Source: Spirochaetota bacterium
Lineage (GTDB): Bacteria; Spirochaetota; UBA4802; JAKQUI01
Length of the DNA stretch: 64,000 nt
Assembly: GCA_029562645.1 (NCBI GenBank)
Contig: JAKQUI010000005.1
Coordinates: 195,961 to 259,960 of the forward strand
Reading direction: 5' to 3'
The notes beneath the pieces are model-generated. The model did no database searches. It was given only the letters and a program-made list of their open reading frames with translations, and was not told where the DNA came from. Positions within the stretch are counted from its first letter, which is position 1. Every line of letters starts with the position of its first letter. Shown piece by piece: positions 1-8,304 of this stretch. The position numbers were made by a program, and so were the translations under genes.

Positions 1-10
1 GGATTGACGC

Positions 11-454
11 CTAAAGGTCGAATCCCTCGATGTCGTCGAGGTTGAGGCTGTCGAGATCGTTGAGCAGCTCGTCCTGTTTCTTCTGGTCAATCTCGGGCGC
101 GGCGGCGCTCTCGGCGGGGGGCGTTCCCATCTCCCGCGTTCGCTCCTTCCAGCGCTCGTAGATCTGCAGGCAGTCGTATTTGAAGGCGCGCCGCATGGCG
201 AGGTTCAGCTTCATGCGGTCGATGACCATATCGAACATTCCCATGTAGAAGGCGTCGCGCTCGGCGTCCGGCAGGTTCCGGACGTCCCGAAACGGCTTGC
301 CGAGATTCTTGGCGCCCTCGGCGATGCACATCCGGAACGTCCCGATGACGATCCCCTCGGAGGTCTTGAGCTTCTTCACGATATACATCACGAGCGCCCG
401 GATGAGGATCTCCTGATCGTTGTGACCGATGGTGTCTTTCGAGGTGTTCATCAT
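11..454 (-). CDS. Unknown small cytoplasmic protein
   Basis: I do not recognise this family. The product is about 147 residues, without a signal peptide or membrane segment. The first two thirds look alpha-helical and basic (KLKTSEGIVIGTF, DAERDAFYMGMFDMVIDRMKLNLAMRR). The C-terminal tail after a proline/alanine linker is acidic and ends LDDIEGFDL, a tail typical of proteins that dock onto a partner. I chose the ATG at 454; a second ATG follows directly at 451 and a GTG at 490 would add 12 residues, none with a strong Shine-Dalgarno. The gene reads toward the window edge, so any downstream partner is not visible. It starts opposite the AT-rich gap that also drives the next gene on the plus strand. 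Confidence 0.6.
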   Translation of the reverse strand: MMNTSKDTIGHNDQEILIRALVMYIVKKLKTSEGIVIGTFRMCIAEGAKNLGKPFRDVRNLPDAERDAFYMGMFDMVIDRMKLNLAMRRAFKYDCLQIYERWKERTREMGTPPAESAAAPEIDQKKQDELLNDLDSLNLDDIEGFDL

Positions 455-490
455 GCATTCACTGCGTTGTTCGATTGCGCCCGCATACAC

Positions 491-827
491 TCAATATCCG
501 CGTGGTGCGTAAAATACAATCACTTTTAGACTTTTTTTGACAAATGTCAATTCGGCGCGATGGGATTGAAAAATGAATAATTTTCAATCAGCCTAAAAAA
601 ACACTAAAGTTTGCACCGCGCCATACGCACGATACGCCGGTTCGACGTTCACGAATCATTAATTGTATCGTTTGGAACGATATCCCGATGGCATATTATT
701 TTTGTAAAAAATAAAAAAAAAAGTTGCGTATATTAAATTTGTTAAATACGTTCAACATAACTGGGCTTATATGGTCGCAAACAGGGATGTTTGCGAATAA
801 TTTCATATGTACCAAAAGGAGTGTTTT
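491..827. promoter_or_regulatory. AT-rich divergent intergenic region with palindromes
   Basis: No gene is visible in these 337 bases, which are far more AT-rich than the surroundings. They lie between two divergent genes and should hold both promoters. Inverted repeats seen: TTGACA/TGTCAA around 530-543; GATTGAAAA (564-572) with TTTTCAATC (581-589); and TATCGTT (666-672) with AACGATA (676-682). A run of ten A residues lies just before TTGCGT near 724, which with a 17-base spacer precedes TACGTT, a weak candidate promoter for the gene at 828. Which palindrome is an operator cannot be told from sequence. Confidence 0.4.
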
Positions 828-1703
828 ATGAAGACCAGCACGATGAGAGTTTTTGGGATTATCATGATGGCTCTCTGTCTTGTTGTTGCCGGCACCGCTG
901 TGGCGCAGGACAGCAAAGCAGCCAAGCCAGAGGAAAAGAAAACGGCGTCCGACAAGGAATCGGACAAATGGGAATCGTCCGAAATCCAGAAAGAGCGGGC
1001 GAAGTACAAGGAAGACCAACGCCCAGAAGAAAACTACCTGGCGAAATTCAAGTCCCAGGAAATCGTCGAGTTCCTCATCAAGGAAAACCTCGAAAAGATT
1101 TACATGCTCAAGGTTGTCGTGAGCAACTTCCCGCAGGATTCCTGGAACAAGGAATACACTGACATCTACAACGGCTACAAGAAGGCGATGAGCCTTTTTT
1201 ACAAACGGGACGTCATTTATTCGCGGGTGGAGCTCGAGAAGAACAAGAAGGCGATCAACGACCTGTACAAGAAGATGGCCGACAAGTATCGTGACGACAC
1301 CGAAAAGATGATGGATGTGTGCGCCGAAACGATTCTTATCATCTCTCTGAACGCAAAGACGAAATCAGATCCCAACAAGATGAAGGAGTTCTACAAGAAC
1401 CTCATGCGGATCCGGATCGCCTACGGGCAGATGGACGATGCGATGAACGCCTACCGGGATTTGAATTTTCAAACGTCCCTGTTCCATTTCCGCGTGGCGA
1501 AATCGTACGCCATCCGCGTCATGGAAGAGCTCCTCGACAAGGAAGCCCTTGAGAAGAACAAGGACCTCTACAGCCAGGAGGAGTACAGCGGTTTCACCAA
1601 GCTGACCGGTGAGAAGGACAAGTTCAATATTCCGGTTCATAAGGCCGACAATCTGAACCGCATTCTGTCCGAAAAGCAAACGGCGACGCGCCCGACCAAC
1701 TAA
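828..1703 (+). CDS. Secreted helical protein of unknown function
   Basis: The 291-residue product has an N-terminal signal peptide (MKTSTMRVFGIIMMALCLVV, cleavage likely after VAQ near residue 27). A highly charged lysine/glutamate-rich linker follows, then a predominantly helical body to the C-terminus. The start is the ATG at 828, preceded by AAGGAG 7 bases upstream; the in-frame ATG at 807 has no such site and would spoil the signal peptide. No known domain is recognised. The charged helical body recalls periplasmic proteins of spirochaetes, but this is an impression only. It is a single-gene unit: a strong rho-independent terminator follows at 1746-1771. The high AAG/GAG content and regular codon use suggest a well-expressed gene. 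Confidence 0.75.
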   Translation: MKTSTMRVFGIIMMALCLVVAGTAVAQDSKAAKPEEKKTASDKESDKWESSEIQKERAKYKEDQRPEENYLAKFKSQEIVEFLIKENLEKIYMLKVVVSNFPQDSWNKEYTDIYNGYKKAMSLFYKRDVIYSRVELEKNKKAINDLYKKMADKYRDDTEKMMDVCAETILIISLNAKTKSDPNKMKEFYKNLMRIRIAYGQMDDAMNAYRDLNFQTSLFHFRVAKSYAIRVMEELLDKEALEKNKDLYSQEEYSGFTKLTGEKDKFNIPVHKADNLNRILSEKQTATRPTN

Positions 1704-1745
1704 CGTCGTCGCGGACGCGGTTTAATTCAACAGACGCATGTGCGC

Positions 1746-1771
1746 AAAAAGGGGAGGGTGCTCCCCTTTTT
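1746..1771 (+). terminator. Rho-independent terminator
   Basis: Stem AAAAAGGGGAG (1746-1756), loop GGTG, stem CTCCCCTTTTT (1761-1771): a perfect 11-base hairpin ending in five T. It lies 43 bases after the stop of the preceding gene. The open frame of the next gene runs back through it from a GTG at 1740, which argues that this upstream start is not used. Confidence 0.85.
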
Positions 1772-1808
1772 GCATTTGGACGGTCGCCCGACTCGGGGAG
1801 GGCTTGAC

Positions 1809-3260
1809 ATGCCGGCGGGCGCCGGATCAAATCGCGCCATGGTCCCGTTTCTCGCCAACATGAAGGCAGTATGCATTCGCGCCCCACATGCAGCAACGGT
1901 GGCGCGTATGGCGCTACGAATTGCGCCCACGCTCGCGTGTATTCTCGTTGTCGTATTCACACCCGCCCATTTCGCCCGGCATGAATTCCCCGTGTTTCGC
2001 GTCGTTCTCGATCCGGGTCATGGCGGCCGGAGCATGCGCCCCATCTCCCTCTACGGCGATCGGTACGATTCCATCTCCGGCGCGTATCTGGACATTTACA
2101 AGGAGGGCGCGGCGCTCTACGGCATCCATGAGCATGTCATCATGTACGCGATTGCCCGCCATGCGGAGCGGATGCTCGCCCACTGCGCGCCGGGCGGCAA
2201 CTTCGCGGCCTTTCGGGCGATCCTTGCGCGCTACACCGATGTCGAGCCGCAGCGCATAACGATCGAGACGTCGCTGAGCCGCCCGGATTCGCGCAATGAA
2301 AGCGCGGTCCGCGGCCGTTCGGATCCCAACGAGCAGTTTCGCCTGTTCGATTTTCCCGGCACAAACGGTACGCTGCGCGAGGGACGGCTCTCGGTCATCA
2401 ATGCGCGGCGGCCGCACCTCGTGGTGTCGTTGCACTGCGCGACCGACGGACCGCCGAAATACCGTGGGCTCAATCCGGTCATTGTCGCGCCATACGGCAT
2501 GCTGTACGAGGGATTGCGGTATCTGAAGGGCGAGCGCCAGACGCCGAATTTCTTCTATCGTAGCGCCTATCGCGATTGGTTTTCGGAGTCCAGCGCGCGG
2601 CCGGACATCGATTGGTTCATCAAGGACGTGTCGGTGTATTTCACCGGATATCCCCCGGCGGGGTATCCGAGCAAGGGGAGCCGTTTCAAGGGATACCGGT
2701 ACAACATGGTTTCGTGGGCCTATCGCGATCCCGCCGGCTGGGAGTTTCGCGCCTGGCACCATCCCGATCGGACACCCTATGCGATAAAGTACCGCGGCTT
2801 CAATGCGAGCAATGCCTTCTGGGAGCGCGAGCGTTCGGTGTACGAGCGTCATCGGCGGGACGGCGGGCCGGAGGGCTACGGCGGCGACAATCATTATGCC
2901 TCGGCGGAAATCATCCGTTACGTGCTCTATTCGCTCTACGTGGATGCCGGGCGTCGCAGCCATCCCGATGAACGGCTCACCCGCCCCTACATTTCGATCT
3001 GGTCGGTCCCGCTCCATGTGAATGCGATCAACGCCTTTGTCGAGCTGGGGTATCTGCGGATTCCCCATCATCGCCACATGCTCTCCAGCCGGCAGCTGGA
3101 GATCGCGGAGGGTATCGCTGTGGGCGTCTATTCCCTCCTCGCGGGCGTCACGCCGCGATCATCAAACCTCGCGCAGCCGCCCCGGGGAAAACGAATTGAC
3201 TTCGGCAAGTATTCGATTTCACCATCGAAAAACTATTTCGATTGTGCCGCGCATGATTAA
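1809..3260 (+). CDS. N-acetylmuramoyl-L-alanine amidase-like protein (Amidase_3)
   Basis: A predicted zinc amidase that cleaves the bond between MurNAc and L-Ala in peptidoglycan, acting in the periplasm. An N-terminal hydrophobic segment (about residues 38-52) serves as signal or anchor. The catalytic domain follows at once: VVLDPGHGG holds the first zinc histidine, a glutamate-rich helix (IYKEGAALYGIHEHVIMYAI) supplies the usual metal glutamate, and VVSLHCA holds the second histidine. At 483 residues it is much longer than typical Amidase_3 domains; aromatic-rich inserts between the motifs have no assigned role. The ATG at 1809 has GGGGAGG six bases upstream and is preferred over a GTG at 1740, which precedes the terminator hairpin. 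The stop overlaps the start of the HtrA gene by 8 bases, so the two are coupled. Confidence 0.8.
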   Translation: MPAGAGSNRAMVPFLANMKAVCIRAPHAATVARMALRIAPTLACILVVVFTPAHFARHEFPVFRVVLDPGHGGRSMRPISLYGDRYDSISGAYLDIYKEGAALYGIHEHVIMYAIARHAERMLAHCAPGGNFAAFRAILARYTDVEPQRITIETSLSRPDSRNESAVRGRSDPNEQFRLFDFPGTNGTLREGRLSVINARRPHLVVSLHCATDGPPKYRGLNPVIVAPYGMLYEGLRYLKGERQTPNFFYRSAYRDWFSESSARPDIDWFIKDVSVYFTGYPPAGYPSKGSRFKGYRYNMVSWAYRDPAGWEFRAWHHPDRTPYAIKYRGFNASNAFWERERSVYERHRRDGGPEGYGGDNHYASAEIIRYVLYSLYVDAGRRSHPDERLTRPYISIWSVPLHVNAINAFVELGYLRIPHHRHMLSSRQLEIAEGIAVGVYSLLAGVTPRSSNLAQPPRGKRIDFGKYSISPSKNYFDCAAHD

Positions 3261-4533
3261 CCGTACGACCATCATCCTCCTGTGTGCCGCATTGTCGCTC
3301 GCGGCGGATCGTTCCGCGCACCTGTTCGTCGACGCCGTGCGGACGGCGAAGCCGAGCGTTGTCAATATCACAATGTACCAGACCGCGAGAAAGAACGGCG
3401 AGGTGCAGTATGCCAAGACGGGATACGGGTCGGGCACCATCATCACCCAGAGCGGGTACCTGGTGACGAACCATCACGTGGTCCGCAAGGGGACCCACTA
3501 CCAGATCCGGCTGGCCGACGGGACCGAGTGCGTCCCCGCGCGGCTGCCGAACGGCCAGCGCTATATCGCCGACGAGAAGACCGACATCGCGGTCATGAAG
3601 CTCGACGCCGCCGGGCTCGGTCCGCTGCGGCCCATCGAGCTGGACGATTCGGACCGGCTCGTCGAGGGGGAGTGGGTGATCGCGATCGGCAATCCGTACG
3701 GGCTCCACCAGTCGGTCTCCAGCGGAATCGTGTCCTCGAAGGGGCGCGGCGATATCGGGTTCGCCGACATCGAGGATTTCATCCAGACGGACGTTCCCAT
3801 CAATCCCGGCAATTCGGGAGGGCCGCTGGTGAACCTTCGCGGGCGGATGGTGGGCATGAACACGGCCATTCGGACGGTCTCCGGCGGGTATCAGGGGATC
3901 AGCTTCGCGATCCCGTCGAACATCATCCGGCAGGTGTGTAACGATCTCATTCAGCACGGCCGCGTGCGCCGCGGCTGGCTGGGGTTTATCGCACGCGAGA
4001 TCGCGCCCGGGAAGCGCCCGGCGCGCAAGCAGCTCGAGGTGATCACGGTCATCAAAAACTCGCCCGCGGAGCACGGCGGCATCAGGCGCGGCGATCGTAT
4101 CGATGAGATCAACGGGAAGCGCATATCCTCGCTCGGGGAATTGGTGACGAATGTCGGGAACGCGCCGCCCGGGTCCATGATCGCCGTCACCGTCACGCGC
4201 GACGGTCGGCGCCATACCATCCGGCTCGTGTCGCGGGAAAAGGGGGATGATGCGCGCGCGTCGCGCGGGGCCGACGACCTGTACGCGCGCTACGGCATCG
4301 AGCTTTCGGAAAACGCGCGCACCGGCGACGTGGTCGTCAGCGCCCTCTCGCCGATGGGACTGGGATACCGGAACGGACTCAAGCGCGGCGATATCGTCGT
4401 CTCGCTCAATGCGGCCGACGTCGCGACGCTGGAGGACGTTGCGGGGGTCATGCGCCGCTCCGACGGGCGCGTTGAGAAGATCGGCATTTACCGCGGCTCG
4501 CGGCGATACACGATACCGTTAGACGGAAACTGA
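3253..4533 (+). CDS. HtrA/DegP-type periplasmic serine protease with two PDZ domains
   Basis: A trypsin-like envelope quality-control protease. After a short signal-like N-terminus (about residues 1-18), the catalytic triad is complete: His in TNHHVV (about residue 75), Asp in KTDIAVMK, Ser in NPGNSGGPLVN. Two PDZ modules follow: one around VITVIKNSPAEHGGIRRGDRI and one around VVVSALSPMGLGYRNGLKRG, which bind exposed C-termini of substrates and control oligomerisation. Length (426 residues) is normal for the family. The ATG at 3253 lies inside the amidase 3' end; a GTG at 3244 is the alternative. The stop TGA shares an A with the next ATG (TGATG), so the amidase, protease and next small gene form one operon, plausibly an envelope maintenance unit. 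Confidence 0.9.
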   Translation: MINRTTIILLCAALSLAADRSAHLFVDAVRTAKPSVVNITMYQTARKNGEVQYAKTGYGSGTIITQSGYLVTNHHVVRKGTHYQIRLADGTECVPARLPNGQRYIADEKTDIAVMKLDAAGLGPLRPIELDDSDRLVEGEWVIAIGNPYGLHQSVSSGIVSSKGRGDIGFADIEDFIQTDVPINPGNSGGPLVNLRGRMVGMNTAIRTVSGGYQGISFAIPSNIIRQVCNDLIQHGRVRRGWLGFIAREIAPGKRPARKQLEVITVIKNSPAEHGGIRRGDRIDEINGKRISSLGELVTNVGNAPPGSMIAVTVTRDGRRHTIRLVSREKGDDARASRGADDLYARYGIELSENARTGDVVVSALSPMGLGYRNGLKRGDIVVSLNAADVATLEDVAGVMRRSDGRVEKIGIYRGSRRYTIPLDGN

Positions 4534-4988
4534 TGCGCATGTCCCCGCGAGCCCGCGCCATTCTCGTCGTCCTGTCGCTGCTGCTGGCGGCCGCGCCGGC
4601 CCGCCAGGGACTTCCCGCGGGCGGGGCGGGGCCCATCGAGCACCGGGAATTCTTCGAGCGCCTCGCCTCCCTGCCGCCCATCATGCGCGACGGTTTTCTG
4701 GACGAGCAGGTCAACCGGCTTCTCAACGGCACCGGGCATGTCGTTTCGGTGGACGAGCTGTCGCGCTACAACCGGGGCGTCCGGATCATCGCGACCGAAA
4801 GCGCGACGTCGAGCATGAATATCACCTACTATATCTTTACCGATCAGCGGTCGTTTCTCACCTCGCTCAAGAAAAACGACGCCTTCGCGTTCAGCGGGCT
4901 GTTCAAGGTCTACACGCCGCTGAGCTCGCGGCGCGACTCGTATCTGTTTGATGTCGTACTCGTGGAGGGCGCGCCGGTACGGCGCTGA
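4533..4988 (+). CDS. Secreted protein of unknown function, operon partner of HtrA
   Basis: A 151-residue product with an N-terminal signal peptide (MRMSPRARAILVVLSLLLAA, cleavage near APA). The mature part alternates short helices and beta strands (ITYYIFTDQRSFLTSLKKND) and ends in a likely beta hairpin. No domain or catalytic motif is recognised. The start codon overlaps the HtrA stop codon (TGATG), so it is translationally coupled and probably acts in the same compartment, for example as a protease substrate or modulator. That role is inference from position only. The next gene converges from the other strand with only five bases between stops. Confidence 0.65.
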   Translation: MRMSPRARAILVVLSLLLAAAPARQGLPAGGAGPIEHREFFERLASLPPIMRDGFLDEQVNRLLNGTGHVVSVDELSRYNRGVRIIATESATSSMNITYYIFTDQRSFLTSLKKNDAFAFSGLFKVYTPLSSRRDSYLFDVVLVEGAPVRR

Positions 4989-4993
4989 CGGCG

Positions 4994-5626
4994 CTATTCG
5001 CGGTAGACGGAAAAGACGTAATCGAGGACGGCGTTCCGTTCGCGCTCATTCATCGCGGATATGTCGATGCGATATCGGCGTGCGCCCCTGGTCGCACTTC
5101 GCGTGACTCTGCCGAGGATGTCCACCGTGTGCGATCCCGAGCGCAGGTGCCCCTTGATGAGCGTTCCATCGGAAAGATCGCCATCGTATCGGAGAAGGGC
5201 GCTGCGGTCGCTGAGCTCCACGAGCGCGCCCGTGTGAACCACGATGCGTTTTGTCGTAAAGCCCTTCGAGGAGTTCGCATCCAGCACAAAAAAACGCAGG
5301 GGCGCGGAAAGCCGCGCGGTAAGGCACTTCGGGGCGTCGCCACGCTTGATCCGGTCGGTGTGTCCGCAGAAGAGAATGGCGTGCTGTCGGGATATGGACC
5401 CGTTGACGACAAGCGGAAATTCGTAGGTGCCGCTTTCCTCGATCCACAGATAGGCCTTGAGGCGGTCGCCGGGGACCGCCCGCGATATAAAATCATCGGG
5501 GGCGAACGCCGCAAGATACAGCTCGTGGGCCTCGATAACGCGAAGGATCGCATAGCCGAAGCCCTTTTTGTACACCCGCAGCACCGTTCCGGGTTTTAGA
5601 TCGTGTGTTGATAGGATCTTTTTCAT
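4994..5626 (-). CDS. PilZ-like (YcgR-type) protein
   Basis: A 210-residue cytoplasmic protein. The N-terminal half (LKPGTVLRVYKKGFGYAILRVIEAHE to about residue 90) resembles the YcgR-type flagellar brake domain. The C-terminal half looks like PilZ: CLTARLSAPLRFFVLDANSSKG followed by beta strands and the typical closing helix NERERNAVLDYVFSVYRE. PilZ domains bind cyclic di-GMP through RxxxR and D/NxSxxG motifs. Here neither motif is clean (ARLSAPLR and DANSSKG), so ligand binding is uncertain. The ATG at 5626 is preferred over one at 5662 because the fold begins directly after it. The gene is monocistronic and divergent from the ribosomal protein operon. Family assignment is moderate. Confidence 0.55.
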   Translation of the reverse strand: MKKILSTHDLKPGTVLRVYKKGFGYAILRVIEAHELYLAAFAPDDFISRAVPGDRLKAYLWIEESGTYEFPLVVNGSISRQHAILFCGHTDRIKRGDAPKCLTARLSAPLRFFVLDANSSKGFTTKRIVVHTGALVELSDRSALLRYDGDLSDGTLIKGHLRSGSHTVDILGRVTRSATRGARRYRIDISAMNERERNAVLDYVFSVYRE

Positions 5627-5782
5627 TCCGTCACGTATAATCGAAAAAGGCGTACAATACAATACAAAAAATAAAAAATTTGTTGATTAAAACAGCCCCG
5701 GCCAGAGGATTGTCGGGCCTTTCTGCTGACAGCACAGCGCATGTTAGCAATAGACTACTATTTCCAAAGGAAGGGGGATATC

Positions 5783-6073
5783 GTGCGAACGTACGAGCTA
5801 ACCGTCATTGTCCGCATCAACAGCGACCTTGAGTCGAACATCGCCAAGGTCAAAGACATTCTTCAAAAACACGGCGCACTCATCGAGAACGACCAGAGCT
5901 GGGGCTCCCGCCGCATGGCCTATGAGATTAATGGCGAGCGCGAGGCGCACTACCTGCTGTTGCTCATCCAAACGCCGGCCGACTCCGTTGCGAAAATAAT
6001 CGCCGAGTTCAAGCTGAACCAGAACATTCTGCGCTATCTCTTCGTGGTCATGCCGCAGAAGAAAACCGCATAG
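5783..6073 (+). CDS. rpsF: Ribosomal protein bS6
   Basis: Component of the platform of the 30S subunit, where it binds bS18. The 96-residue sequence shows the bS6 signature: YELTVIVR at the N-terminus, then WGSRRMAYEINGEREAHYLLLLI and the closing FKLNQNILRYLFVVM. The start is GTG at 5783 with AAGGGGG seven bases upstream; an ATG 42 bases earlier would add an N-terminus not seen in the family. It opens the operon rpsF-ssb-rpsR-DUF2232-rplI-dnaB, an order seen in spirochaetes and several other phyla. The promoter should lie in the AT-rich gap 5663-5760. Confidence 0.95.
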   Translation: MRTYELTVIVRINSDLESNIAKVKDILQKHGALIENDQSWGSRRMAYEINGEREAHYLLLLIQTPADSVAKIIAEFKLNQNILRYLFVVMPQKKTA

Positions 6074-6091
6074 GTACGGCGAGGAACCATT

Positions 6092-6526
6092 ATGGCGAGC
6101 GATCTGAACCGGATCATCCTCATCGGCCGTTTCGTCAAGGACCCGGAGCTGCGCTATACGCAGAACGGAAAGTCCGTGACCAACTTCTCGGTGGCAAACA
6201 ACCGCTCCTACACCGTCGGCACCGACAAGAAGGAGTACACGTCCTTCTTTAGCTGCATCGCATGGGGCAAGCTTGGCGAGCTCATCGTGCAGTATTGCAA
6301 GAAGGGCAACCGCATCGCCATCGAGGGACGCCTGCAGCAACGCTCCTGGGACGACCAGGACGGGAAGCGTCGCTCGGCGGTCGAGATCGTCGTGGAGAAT
6401 TTCCAGTTCCTGACCTCGAAACAGGACAAGGACGCCATGACCCCCGACATCCCGGGGCCGTCCGACATGGGCCCCGGATCGAACATCGACGATCACCCGT
6501 TTTCCGACAATGAGGTGCCCTTTTAG
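6092..6526 (+). CDS. ssb: Single-stranded DNA-binding protein
   Basis: Binds single-stranded DNA during replication and repair and recruits partner proteins through its tail. The OB fold spans about residues 1-110, with typical blocks LNRIILIGRFVKDPELRYT, VTNFSVANNR and FFSCIAWGKLGE. The disordered linker is short and the acidic tail ends in DNEVPF, equivalent to the DDIPF tip that binds repair and replication enzymes. Length 144 residues is normal. The ATG at 6092 follows a GAGGAA site. It lies 18 bases after rpsF, in the same operon as rpsR and dnaB. Confidence 0.95.
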   Translation: MASDLNRIILIGRFVKDPELRYTQNGKSVTNFSVANNRSYTVGTDKKEYTSFFSCIAWGKLGELIVQYCKKGNRIAIEGRLQQRSWDDQDGKRRSAVEIVVENFQFLTSKQDKDAMTPDIPGPSDMGPGSNIDDHPFSDNEVPF

Positions 6527-6568
6527 CGGGCGCGAATCACACGAAATCATTCATGAAGGAGTTTACGC

Positions 6569-6913
6569 ATGTCCGACGAACATATCGCTGAACCAGCACA
6601 ACAGCCGGAGGCGCCCGTCGAGGCCACCGAAACCAAGGCGCCCGAGCAACGCGAGGCCAGGCGGCCGTATCGCGAGGGCGGACCGAGGGGACAGGGCGGG
6701 CAGAAGTTCAAGAAGAAGAGATGCCGGTTCTGCTTCAACAAGGACATCAAGATCGATTACAAGAACAACGAGCTGCTCGAACGGTTCATCACCGACCGTG
6801 GCAAGATTTTGCCGCGCCGCATAACCGGCACCTGCTCGAAACACCAGCGCGAACTTTCCACCGCGATCAAACGCGCGCGCATCATCGCCCTGGTTCCGTT
6901 TATCGTCCAGTAA
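6569..6913 (+). CDS. rpsR: Ribosomal protein bS18
   Basis: Partner of bS6 on the 30S platform. The conserved core from about residue 50 reads [20 protein letters not shown] and then [20 protein letters not shown], which is diagnostic. The first 48 residues form an unusual acidic, proline-rich and then glycine/arginine-rich extension ([20 protein letters not shown]), absent from most bS18 proteins. The AAGGAG site six to seven bases before ATG 6569 supports this start, so the extension is probably translated. It is followed after one base by the GTG of the DUF2232 gene. Confidence 0.95.
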   Translation: MSDEHIAEPAQQPEAPVEATETKAPEQREARRPYREGGPRGQGGQKFKKKRCRFCFNKDIKIDYKNNELLERFITDRGKILPRRITGTCSKHQRELSTAIKRARIIALVPFIVQ

Positions 6914-6914
6914 G

Positions 6915-7790
6915 GTGGCGCTGGTCGCCTTCATCCTGCTGAGCGTCGCCCTCCTGGTCGGTTCCGCGTATGCGTCTGCCCGGTGGGGATGGATACCGCC
7001 GGCGGCGTCGATGGCCGCGGCCGTCGCCCTGGCCGCGATTGTCGGGGCGGACGTCGCGAAGCTCGCCGAGGTGGCCGCGCCGGTGGTTATCGGATCGGCC
7101 GCCGGGTGTTCTTTGAAATACGGCAGGTCCAAGCAGTTCTTTCTGATCGTGTCGGCGTGTGTGCTGGCCGCGCTGTTTTCGGCGACCTATTACTCGCTCA
7201 CGCTGCACCGCAATATCGACGTGCTCGCCGAATCGAAGCGCGTATTCAAGGAGATGGTCGCCTCTTCGGGCATGGCCGAATCCGACAAGAAGGAGTTCTT
7301 CGAGCGTTTCGACGAATATGCGGCCGTCGCCGTGGAGACCATTCCGTTCGTCCATTTCCTATATGGACTGCTGCTTTCTGCGGTGGGCGTGGTCATCATC
7401 CGGATGGCGCTCAAGCGGGTGATCGGCGATACCGACGCGCTCTCTCAGGGACTTGAGTATTTCGCGCTGAACGATTACGCCATTTTCGCACTGATCGCGA
7501 CCTGGCTGGTCGTCCTTCTCGTGGATTCGAAGGAGCAGTTGGTGATCCACCGCATCGGGCTCAACGGGGCGCTCATCGTTTCGATGCTGTATGTGCTGCA
7601 GGCGCTCGGGGTGATCAAGTTCCTGCTGCTCAAGAGGAACGTGCCGGTGTTTCTGCTTCCGCTCACGCTGGGTATTGTCGCGGTCGCCGGCGCACCGTTT
7701 CTATTGTTTGTTCTTGTTATTCTGGTAAGTCTGGGATCGCTCGATGTCTGGGTCGATTTCAGGAAATTGCGCCCTTCGCAGGCGCCGTAA
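6915..7790 (+). CDS. DUF2232/YybS-type polytopic membrane protein
   Basis: A 291-residue inner-membrane protein with about eight hydrophobic segments and a charged amphipathic stretch in the middle (ESKRVFKEMVASSGMAESDK). DUF2232 proteins sit between rpsR and rplI in several phyla; their function is unknown. Position and topology both match that family. The GTG start at 6915 lies one base after the rpsR stop, so it relies on translational coupling. The 3' end is followed by 64 bases and then the rplI ribosome-binding site. Family assignment rests on context and hydrophobicity rather than on a sharp motif. Confidence 0.75.
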   Translation: MALVAFILLSVALLVGSAYASARWGWIPPAASMAAAVALAAIVGADVAKLAEVAAPVVIGSAAGCSLKYGRSKQFFLIVSACVLAALFSATYYSLTLHRNIDVLAESKRVFKEMVASSGMAESDKKEFFERFDEYAAVAVETIPFVHFLYGLLLSAVGVVIIRMALKRVIGDTDALSQGLEYFALNDYAIFALIATWLVVLLVDSKEQLVIHRIGLNGALIVSMLYVLQALGVIKFLLLKRNVPVFLLPLTLGIVAVAGAPFLLFVLVILVSLGSLDVWVDFRKLRPSQAP

Positions 7791-7854
7791 CGTACGACAA
7801 CACTCGCGCCGAACTATGGCGCGGTATCCATCGATATCAGCAGAGGAGCAGGCC

Positions 7855-8301
7855 ATGAAAGTCATATTGCAGAAGGACATCCCCAATCTCGGCGATGCCG
7901 GCGACGTCAAGGACGTGTCTCCCGGGTATGCCCGGAATTTTCTCTTGCCGAAAAAACTCGTTTTGGTCGCCAACGAGTCCAGCCAGCGCGCCATCGAGCA
8001 CCAGAACAAGCTCATCAAGATCAAGAAGGACAAGCGAAAGAAGCAGAGCGAAAAGCTCATCGAGTCGCTGTCGGGGGTTTCGGTCACCATCAGCGCGCAG
8101 GTCGGCGAAGAGGGGAAGTTGTTCGGCTCGGTAACCTCGATCGACATCGCCCGCAAGCTCAAGGAGATTGGCCATGAGATCGACAAGCGCAAAATACAGC
8201 TCGCCGACCCCATCAAACAGGTGGGCGAATACGAGGTCACGCTGAAGCTCGAGGAAGGGCTAAACGCGACCGTCAAGGTCATTGTCGAACAGGCCGTCTA
8301 G
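7855..8301 (+). CDS. rplI: Ribosomal protein bL9
   Basis: Large-subunit protein at the base of the L1 stalk, made of two globular domains joined by a long helix. The start MKVILQKDIPNLGDAGDVKD and the following SPGYARNFLLPKKL are the bL9 signature. The connecting helix is lysine-rich (IKIKKDKRKKQSEKLIESL), and the C-terminal domain begins at GEEGKLFGSVTSIDIA. Length 148 residues is standard. The ATG at 7855 has GAGGAGC eight bases upstream; the upstream in-frame ATG codons have no site and would add a non-homologous N-terminus. It is separated from dnaB by only three bases. Confidence 0.95.
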   Translation: MKVILQKDIPNLGDAGDVKDVSPGYARNFLLPKKLVLVANESSQRAIEHQNKLIKIKKDKRKKQSEKLIESLSGVSVTISAQVGEEGKLFGSVTSIDIARKLKEIGHEIDKRKIQLADPIKQVGEYEVTLKLEEGLNATVKVIVEQAV

Positions 8302-8304
8302 CCG

